Assembly (NCBI GenBank): GCA_019637615.1
Contig: JAHBVJ010000004.1
Span: 1 to 64,000 of the forward strand
Direction: 5' to 3'
DNA from: Anaerolineae bacterium
GTDB lineage: Bacteria; Chloroflexota; Anaerolineae; Aggregatilineales; UBA2796
Length of the DNA: 64,000 nucleotides
Shown: piece by piece, positions 58,926 through 64,000 of the stretch
How the letters are laid out: the number at the start of each line of letters is the position of its first letter
How positions within the stretch are numbered: the stretch's first letter is position 1
Notes under the pieces: model-generated
What the model was told of the DNA's origin: nothing
The model's database searches: none
Seen by the model: only the letters and a program-made list of their open reading frames with translations
Translations under genes and position numbers: made by a program

Positions 58926-59719
58926 GGCGTCGGCGTCCCTAGCGTGGTATTGCCTGATGGAACCAACGTCCTGAGCGGTTCAAAGGCGGGCGTCGCCACG
59001 ACATTCGCTACCGCCGGTTTCTCGATATTGATGTCTGTCGCGTTATAGTCGAAAATTTCCAGCACCCACGTGGTGGGGTCTTGTGTATCGGTCTTGGTCG
59101 TGGGCTGCACCATCTTGACCTGTTCCACGCGTCCCGTGCTGACGTTGACATAAATATCCGCCACCACATCCGCGTCACGGATCAGATCGACGGTCAGGGC
59201 AGAGATGTCGGCGGCCTTCGCTTCGCCCGTCAGATGATATACATCCACGCTATACAGCGACTCGCGCCCGATCATCTTCAGGTTATAGAACTTGCGGATG
59301 GCGGATTCGATCCCGTTTTCTGAGCGGATCAACGTTTCGGCGTTGAAACCGGGGGAAAACTGCTGCTCCAACCAGTTGCCTGCCGTCAAGATGGCGTTTT
59401 TCATGTACTGCACATCGCCAATCGCCACGATCTCGACCTCACCGGGGACGCCGAGCAAGCGCGCGACGACCTTAGCTTGGATGCGGTCAGGCTCCACGTA
59501 TGCCCCATCCGCCGAGACAATGGCGATCGTGTTCTGGTAGTCTACAAATGCCGGTGCGCCAGTCACCTGCAATTTGAAGCGCAGGGTTTTAATATTCTTG
59601 ATGTCATCCGCCGCCTTTTGCAGCAGCGAGGTGGGATCAGGTAAGGCTTCGGGCGTACTGCCACCGCCGCAAGCGGTCATCAGCAGCGCTAATAACAAAC
59701 ACAACGCTAGGTGTTTCAA
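58922..59719 (-). CDS. LppX/LprAFG-family lipoprotein
   Basis: This 265-aa lipoprotein has a signal peptide ending in the lipobox LMTAC (MKHLALCLLLALLMTAC), so it is anchored to the outer face of the cytoplasmic membrane. The mature part has the LppX/LprG pattern: SLLQKAADDIKNIKTLRFKLQV, then ARLLGVPGEVEIVAIGDVQYMKN and DVYHLTGEAKAADISAL, ending in a Pro/Thr-rich tail. The fold is a half-barrel with a hydrophobic pocket for lipids in mycobacterial LprG and LppX. The start codon is TTG with GGAGAG seven bases upstream. It overlaps the MFS gene, so both are made together. Confidence 0.85.
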   Translation of the reverse strand: MKHLALCLLLALLMTACGGGSTPEALPDPTSLLQKAADDIKNIKTLRFKLQVTGAPAFVDYQNTIAIVSADGAYVEPDRIQAKVVARLLGVPGEVEIVAIGDVQYMKNAILTAGNWLEQQFSPGFNAETLIRSENGIESAIRKFYNLKMIGRESLYSVDVYHLTGEAKAADISALTVDLIRDADVVADIYVNVSTGRVEQVKMVQPTTKTDTQDPTTWVLEIFDYNATDINIEKPAVANVVATPAFEPLRTLVPSGNTTLGTPTP

Positions 59720-60172
59720 ACGTATCTCTCCGTGAATATCTTCACTAGCGACTCGTCTAGTATAGCAGCGTGCGTGAGGCTTGGGAGTAGGGAATCCTTA
59801 ATACTAGCCGACGATATGCCGTTACGTAGGAGCGTTGAAAAGGTTGCAGGCAATTAGAGGTAAGCTGTCACCATCATCCGCGTTCCCACAACGGATCGAG
59901 CTAGTCGAGACACTTGTAATAGCCTCATGATCCCAGATAAGCCAATGATGCGCATCTGGCAGACCAGACGGGCAAAACGTTGCAAAGTCAACGCAATGTT
60001 TGAGCAGAACAAGGAGATGATGAATGAGTAGGAAAATCACTCGCTTAAGATCGCCTTTGACTTAACTCGTGCGACTTGATTTAGGAATCTTTTCAGGCGA
60101 CGGGAGCCGATACAAAAAAGGACGAGCTAGCTGCCCGTCCCTACATGTCTCATCAAATCAAGTGATTAGTGT
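59720..60172. other. Intergenic region with one terminator
   Basis: This 453-bp gap holds the upstream region of the lipoprotein gene and the terminator of the FAH gene (60114-60140). A plus frame around 59927-60031 reads continuously but has no start or family features, and a 72-codon minus frame (59822-60040) looks spurious. I see no gene here. Confidence 0.55.
60114..60140 (-). terminator. Rho-independent terminator after the FAH-family gene
   Basis: On the minus strand GGACG (60136-60140) pairs with CGTCC (60120-60124), with an inner AGCTAGCT, followed by six Ts (60114-60119). It lies about 30 bp downstream of the stop of the gene ending at 60173. Confidence 0.85.
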
Positions 60173-61135
60173 TTACTGAGGCGCTCTCGGATCGCGCTTT
60201 TCTCCGATGGTGTTGCGCAGCACGCCCATACGCTCGATTTCCAACTCGATCACGTCGCCGGGTTGCAACCAACCGCCGACGTTATCCGGTCCCAATTCGA
60301 GGATGCAGCCAGAGCCGACCGTGCCGGAGCCGATCACATCGCCCGGATTGAGCATCACATCTTGGCTGGCGTAGGCGATCATCTCGCTGAAGCTCCAATG
60401 AATGTCGCGCCAGTTCCCGCGTGAGATTTCTTCACCATTGCGCTTGGCGGTCATGATCAGGTCGAAGCCCTTGCCGTTGCGGAAGTTTGCCAGCGTGTCA
60501 CGCGTGACAATGTAAGGGCCGATGGAGGTCGCGAAATCCTTGGCCTTTGCGGGGCCAAGCCCGATCGCCATTTCTTTCTTCTGGACATCACGCGCCGTCC
60601 AGTCGTTCAGGATGGTGTAGCCCGCGATGTACGACTCGGCGTCTTCAACCGAGATATTGATGCCCTGTTTCCCGATCACCGCCGCGACTTCCAATTCGAA
60701 ATCGAGCGCGTCTGTGTAATAGGGATACGGGATGACATCGTCCGGCCCGAAGATCACGCTCGGATTGCTGTAATAGAAGGCTGGTAGTTCGTACCATTCG
60801 GAGGGGATACGGCTGCTGCCACCACGCTGCTGACGAGCGGTCTTGACGTGTGCTTCAAAAGCGTAGAAATCGCGGATCGAGCGCACATAAGCCAATGGTA
60901 CCAGCGGAACAGCTTCGGAGGCAGGATAACTCTTACCTGTGATGCGCCGTTGACGCGCATAGTCATGCAGTTGGTCAGAGAGCCAATCGCTCGTCAACGT
61001 TTCCAACAGATAGGATTCCCATCCATAGGGAACGCGCCGTAAAAAATCGGTTAACGTGATGATGTTATAACCTTCAACCACGGCGAAGGTCTCGATGCGA
61101 TCCGGTGGAACATTTTTACAACGTACGATTTTCAC
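60173..61135 (-). CDS. Fumarylacetoacetate hydrolase (FAH) family protein
   Basis: This protein of about 320 aa belongs to the FAH family, metal-dependent hydrolases or isomerases that act on dicarbonyl acids. The C-terminal domain has DFELEVAAVIGK (E-x-E metal ligands), GYTILNDWTARDVQ with the metal-binding Asp, KAKDFATSIGPYIV, and GDVIGSGTVGSGCILE. The N-terminal 100 residues are an FAH-N-like domain. The GTG at 61135 was chosen because AAAGG precedes it and homology starts at VKIVRCKN; 25 further in-frame codons upstream look non-coding. The reaction is probably in aromatic or sugar-acid breakdown, substrate unknown. Confidence 0.88.
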   Translation of the reverse strand: MKIVRCKNVPPDRIETFAVVEGYNIITLTDFLRRVPYGWESYLLETLTSDWLSDQLHDYARQRRITGKSYPASEAVPLVPLAYVRSIRDFYAFEAHVKTARQQRGGSSRIPSEWYELPAFYYSNPSVIFGPDDVIPYPYYTDALDFELEVAAVIGKQGINISVEDAESYIAGYTILNDWTARDVQKKEMAIGLGPAKAKDFATSIGPYIVTRDTLANFRNGKGFDLIMTAKRNGEEISRGNWRDIHWSFSEMIAYASQDVMLNPGDVIGSGTVGSGCILELGPDNVGGWLQPGDVIELEIERMGVLRNTIGEKRDPRAPQ

Positions 61136-61392
61136 GGTGCCAACCTTTAAATAACATGTGCAGAGCGGCTCAACTGCTCTGAGAACAAAAATGCGTTGGC
61201 CTTGCTGCATCCACTATTTGAGTATAGCGTGTGCCGACCAAATGACCAGTTGGATTATGACTGGATACATATGATAACAACAGATGGCAGTTTCATACCA
61301 ATGGTTCGAGGGCAATTTTACAGAAGTTTTGGACTGCCTATCCGTATTCACAATATACTTGTCAGATTATGTTTACAGGGAGATTACTTACC

Positions 61393-62388
61393 GTGCCACG
61401 CTATGGCTTTAACTTTCAATGGATGTTCTCTTATCACGGTCAACCGCCCGAAGAACCGGACGAGCGAGCGCTCGATTTTATGGCAGCGAACCAGCTCGAT
61501 TTCGTGCGCGTGACGACTGATTACAACTTCTGGACGAAGGATTTCAATTACTTCGAACCGGATGAGTCCGTATTCGGTTATCTAGATCGCTACCTAGCGG
61601 CATGTCGTGCGCGTGGGTTTCAGTTGAGCTTAAATCTGCACCGCGCACCGGGCTACTGCATCAACCGTAATGATCTGGAAAAGCATAACTTGTGGACGGA
61701 TCAGATCGCGCAGGATGCCTTCGTCTTCCTATGGGAAACTTTCGCCACGCGCTTCAAAGGCGTCCCGAACGATTTCATCAGTTTCGATCTGGTCAATGAA
61801 CCCGCCGGAGTCGGGGATCATGGCTTGACGCGCGAAAACCACGCTGCGCTGATCCGACGGACAGTCGCTGCCATACGCGCTATCGATCCTGCCCGCGAGA
61901 TCGCCATCGACGGCTTGGGCGGCGGTAATATCGCAATGCCCGAACTAGCAGACCTCGGTGTGATTCACAGCGGACGCGGCTACCAGCCGATGCCCGTCAG
62001 CCATTGGGGTGCATCATGGTGGACGGGGTGGCGCAGTGCCGACGGCCCAATCTACCCCGGCGTGTTTTGGGACGGCAGGATATGGGACAAGACGACCCTG
62101 CACGAGCACTATGCGCCGTGGCGAGAGGTCGCTAATGAAGGCGTGCAAGTCCATATCGGGGAGTTTGGCTGCTTCAACAAGACACCTAACTCTGTGGCGC
62201 TGCGCTGGTTCCGCGATCTTCTCAGCCTATATCAGCGGTACAAATGGGGCTATTCGCTGTGGAACTTCGAGGGGCCGTTCGGGATCATCGAGCACGGGCG
62301 CGAAGGGGCGCACTACGAAGATATGAACGGCTATCAAGTGGATCGTGATTTGCTAGAGTTATATTTGCAATATCGCGTGGAAAAATAG
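61393..62388 (+). CDS. GH5-like glycoside hydrolase, no signal peptide
   Basis: This protein of about 331 aa is a TIM-barrel glycosidase of the GH5 (cellulase) type. DFISFDLVNEP holds the acid/base Glu (near 136) and VQVHIGEFGCFN the nucleophile Glu (near 256). Also seen are LSLNLHRAPGYC and VIHSGRGYQPMPVSHWG on barrel strands. GTG 61393 was chosen because AGGGAG stands ten bases upstream; an ATG at 61369 would add eight residues. With no signal peptide it must act on imported beta-linked oligosaccharides. Its stop codon lies in the terminator hairpin of the opposing gene. The substrate is uncertain. Confidence 0.88.
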   Translation: MPRYGFNFQWMFSYHGQPPEEPDERALDFMAANQLDFVRVTTDYNFWTKDFNYFEPDESVFGYLDRYLAACRARGFQLSLNLHRAPGYCINRNDLEKHNLWTDQIAQDAFVFLWETFATRFKGVPNDFISFDLVNEPAGVGDHGLTRENHAALIRRTVAAIRAIDPAREIAIDGLGGGNIAMPELADLGVIHSGRGYQPMPVSHWGASWWTGWRSADGPIYPGVFWDGRIWDKTTLHEHYAPWREVANEGVQVHIGEFGCFNKTPNSVALRWFRDLLSLYQRYKWGYSLWNFEGPFGIIEHGREGAHYEDMNGYQVDRDLLELYLQYRVEK

Positions 62389-62408
62389 CCCCCGCCCGCA
62401 GGCGAGGG
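62381..62408 (-). terminator. Rho-independent terminator of the acyl-CoA dehydrogenase gene
   Basis: On the minus strand CCCTCGCC pairs with GGCGGGGG (one G-T wobble) around a 4-nt loop, followed by a T-rich run. It overlaps the last codons of the convergent GH5-like gene. On the plus strand the hairpin has no T-run. Confidence 0.75.
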
Positions 62409-62433
62409 ACTATTCGGTACAGCCATGTTGTGG

Positions 62434-63630
62434 CTATGCGAATGCCGAAATGCCCGTGATCTCGCGCCCGACGACCAGCGTGTTGATGTCGTGCGTGCCT
62501 TCGTAAGTGAACACGGCTTCCATATCCGCGAAGTGACGTGCGACATGGTTTTCCAGCAAGATACCGTTACCACCGAGAATTTCGCGTCCCAAGGCCACGA
62601 CTTCGCGCGCTTCCGCTGTGTTATGCGCTTTAGCGAGGCTGGCCTTGCCTTCGGTAATTTTACCTGCATCGATCAATTGACTGAGACGGAGAGTCATCAA
62701 CTGCATCGAGGTGAGCTTACCGAGCATATTGACGAGCTTGGCCTGAGTCAATTGGTAGCCCGCGATAGGCTTGCCGAACTGCATCCGCCGCTTGGAATAA
62801 TCGAGCGCGTACTCATAGGCCGCCATCGCGTGACCAACGGCCTCCCATGCAACGCCGATCCGTGTCGCGCCGAGCACTAACGCCGTAGAGCGGAAGCCGT
62901 TGGCGTTTTCGAGCTTGTTTTCCAGCGGAATCGCGACATTATCGAGATAAATATCACAGTTGATCACCGCACGCTTGGCGATCTTGCCTTCGATAGGCAC
63001 CGCCTTATAACCGGGGGTGTTCGTCGGCACAATGAAGCCGTTGACCTTGCCAGTTTCCTCGTTCTTCGCCCACACGATACAAATATCGGCGTGCGCGGCT
63101 AATCCGATCCAGCGTTTGTTGCCATTCAACACCCATGCATCCCCGACGCGCTTGGCGGTAGTTTCCGGATGAGAGGCATCCGAGCCGCCGCGTGCTTCCG
63201 TCAAGCCGAAGCAGCCGATGGTTTCCCAGCGTGCCATTTTGGGCAGGTACTGTTGTCGCTGTTCTTCGCTGCCGAGGAGCGCGATACTGAGCATCGCTAA
63301 GCCGCTATGCACGCCAAAGAAAGTGCTGACGCTGGCATCACCGCGCGCCAGTTCCATCGCGATCATACCCATCGCGACGTTGCTCAGGCCGGGGCAGCCG
63401 TACCCAAAAATCTGACCGCCCGTGATGCCTAACGCCACCAACTTGGGGATCAGCTCCAACGGCATCTCGGCGCGTTCCCAGTAGCCATTGATGATCGGCT
63501 CGACTTCCGTGCGCATGAATTCGCGGACGCGGTAACGCACTTCGCGCTCCTGCTCCGTCAGCAAGTCATCCATATTGTAATAATCGGTGGATTCCAACGT
63601 CATCGGCGCGGTACGCAGAATGTCACTCAT
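62434..63630 (-). CDS. Acyl-CoA dehydrogenase (glutaryl-CoA-dehydrogenase-like)
   Basis: This protein of about 398 aa is a complete acyl-CoA dehydrogenase: FAD- and substrate-contact regions GCFGLTEARGGSDASHPETTAKR and GNKRWIGLAAHADICIVWAK, then YALDYSKRRMQFGKPIAGYQLTQAKL. The end, EAVFTYEGTHDINTLVVGREITGISAF, matches glutaryl-CoA dehydrogenases, with the catalytic Glu in YEGT. The Arg that binds the glutaryl carboxylate in that family is not evident, so the acyl group is uncertain. ATG 63630 has a GAGGGG site. Its promoter overlaps a palindromic operator (63651-63670), so it is probably regulated by a TetR- or GntR-type factor. Confidence 0.92.
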   Translation of the reverse strand: MSDILRTAPMTLESTDYYNMDDLLTEQEREVRYRVREFMRTEVEPIINGYWERAEMPLELIPKLVALGITGGQIFGYGCPGLSNVAMGMIAMELARGDASVSTFFGVHSGLAMLSIALLGSEEQRQQYLPKMARWETIGCFGLTEARGGSDASHPETTAKRVGDAWVLNGNKRWIGLAAHADICIVWAKNEETGKVNGFIVPTNTPGYKAVPIEGKIAKRAVINCDIYLDNVAIPLENKLENANGFRSTALVLGATRIGVAWEAVGHAMAAYEYALDYSKRRMQFGKPIAGYQLTQAKLVNMLGKLTSMQLMTLRLSQLIDAGKITEGKASLAKAHNTAEAREVVALGREILGGNGILLENHVARHFADMEAVFTYEGTHDINTLVVGREITGISAFA

Positions 63631-63650
63631 CACAACCCCTCACACTAATT

Positions 63651-63670
63651 AATCAAATATTGATTTGATT
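63651..63670. promoter_or_regulatory. Palindromic operator before the acyl-CoA dehydrogenase
   Basis: Perfect 7-bp arms AATCAAA (63651-63657) and TTTGATT (63664-63670) with a 6-bp spacer, overlapping the -10 box of the gene's promoter. A TTTGATTAT half also occurs in the TetR promoter region (29530-29538). Confidence 0.6.
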
Positions 63671-63696
63671 ATAGGAAGATTTCGCGGTGGACACAA
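63668..63696 (-). promoter_or_regulatory. Promoter of the acyl-CoA dehydrogenase gene
   Basis: On the minus strand TTGTGT (63691-63696) and a perfect TATAAT (63668-63673) are 17 bp apart. The start point would be near 63661, inside the palindrome. Confidence 0.5.
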
Positions 63697-63799
63697 GCAT
63701 TTCAACAAATTTCAGCAAACGTTCATGAATGATAGGTCAGGTTGCCAAGCGGAGTGAAACGTGGTGGATGAAGCTTACGCAACGATGCGCTATTTCCGG

Positions 63800-64000
63800 T
63801 TAGATTTCGGCAGTTTCTGTGAGGTGCCGCTGCACCGTATCAAGTAGGTCTTGTACATTGAACGGTTTGGGTAGGTAATCATCACAGCCAGCCGCAAGGA
63901 TCAGTTCGCGATCACCACGCATTGCTAAGGCCGTCACCGCGACCACAGGGATGTGTTTGTAGGCCGAGTGCTTGAGATGAATCGTCGCTTGCCTACCGTC
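63800..64000 (-). CDS. Response-regulator receiver domain, C-terminal part (partial)
   Basis: The last 66 codons of a gene that continues beyond the window edge. They read as the second half of a CheY-like receiver: [20 protein letters not shown] with the conserved Thr, then [18 protein letters not shown] with the invariant Lys before Pro. The protein ends 15 residues later, so no output domain follows the receiver. It is either a single-domain regulator or the last domain of a hybrid kinase. The phospho-accepting Asp lies outside the window. Confidence 0.88.
   Translation of the reverse strand, partial: DGRQATIHLKHSAYKHIPVVAVTALAMRGDRELILAAGCDDYLPKPFNVQDLLDTVQRHLTETAEI

Noticed and set aside
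59822..60040. A 72-codon minus frame starting MIFLLIHHLL
   Set aside because: It has no ribosome site and no family-like sequence, and its composition does not look coding.
62434..63630. Naming this gene glutaryl-CoA dehydrogenase outright
   Set aside because: The C-terminal signature fits, but the substrate-carboxylate-binding Arg is not seen in the corresponding segment (GDASVSTFFGVHSG).
1..64000. tRNA, rRNA, CRISPR arrays and metabolite riboswitches
   Set aside because: No T-loop-like cloverleaf, regularly spaced repeats or known riboswitch cores were noticed on reading. A covariance-model scan would be needed to exclude short RNAs.

Overview
The window is chromosomal DNA from a mesophilic bacterium that most resembles Chloroflexota, probably an Anaerolineae-type lineage. 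This is an inference. It rests on the set of families seen together: tandem-domain nucleotide cyclases fused to ATPase and TPR regions, transporter-HEAT-cyclic-nucleotide-binding fusions, an LppX/LprG-type lipoprotein beside a 14-TM MFS exporter, and an ECF sigma factor with a small membrane anti-sigma protein. No rRNA, tRNA or CRISPR array was found. Genes are dense and GC-rich, apart from one AT-richer patch at about 23.7-25.8 kb.

Layout. 0-0.6 kb: a histidine-phosphatase-fold protein with an altered active site. 1.07-12.2 kb: a surface-polysaccharide locus, all on the minus strand. It has a Wzm/Wzt ABC exporter, a 1402-aa glycosyltransferase/coiled-coil/methyltransferase fusion, a perosamine-synthase-like aminotransferase, three further glycosyltransferases and a GNAT enzyme. 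The locus is bracketed by two inverted copies of a 65-bp repeat, each carrying a long palindrome. 12.6-15.1 kb: an MBOAT/SGNH pair expected to O-acylate a glycan. 15-23.7 kb: SDR, M23 peptidase, DinB-like protein, a TnpB-only IS200/IS605-type element, GNAT, thioesterase and MutL. 23.7-25.8 kb: an accessory patch with a DUF4258-like ORF, an orphan gene, a dead transposase fragment and a VapC-like toxin cut short at the edge of that fragment. 25.8-32.1 kb: DUF1684 protein, ECF sigma/anti-sigma pair, small enzymes, a TetR regulator followed by three tandem paralogous microproteins, and an acyl-CoA dehydrogenase.

32.4-45 kb is the most distinctive part. Two paralogous proteins join a 12-TM nucleotide-transporter-like domain, a HEAT-repeat solenoid and a cyclic-nucleotide-binding domain. 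They face each other around an HD-type protein that also ends in a degenerate cyclic-nucleotide-binding-like domain. A 1367-aa class III cyclase is divergent from one of the transporters. Synthesis, sensing and possibly turnover of a cyclic nucleotide appear to be encoded side by side, with membrane proteins as receptors.

45.4-56.2 kb is a sugar-utilisation locus: a LacI regulator with two DNA-binding domains, a MalF/MalG-type permease pair, a solute-binding protein, a GH31 enzyme and a secreted glycosidase-like protein. Two divergent sigma70-type promoters are each overlapped by a LacI-type operator. 56.2-59.7 kb holds a stress-type protein whose ribosome-binding site lies inside a 16-bp hairpin, and the LprG/P55-like lipoprotein-exporter pair. 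60-64 kb has an FAH-family hydrolase, an intracellular GH5-type enzyme, a second acyl-CoA dehydrogenase with a palindromic operator, and the C-terminal end of a response regulator cut by the window edge.

All family assignments come from reading motifs by eye, with no database search.
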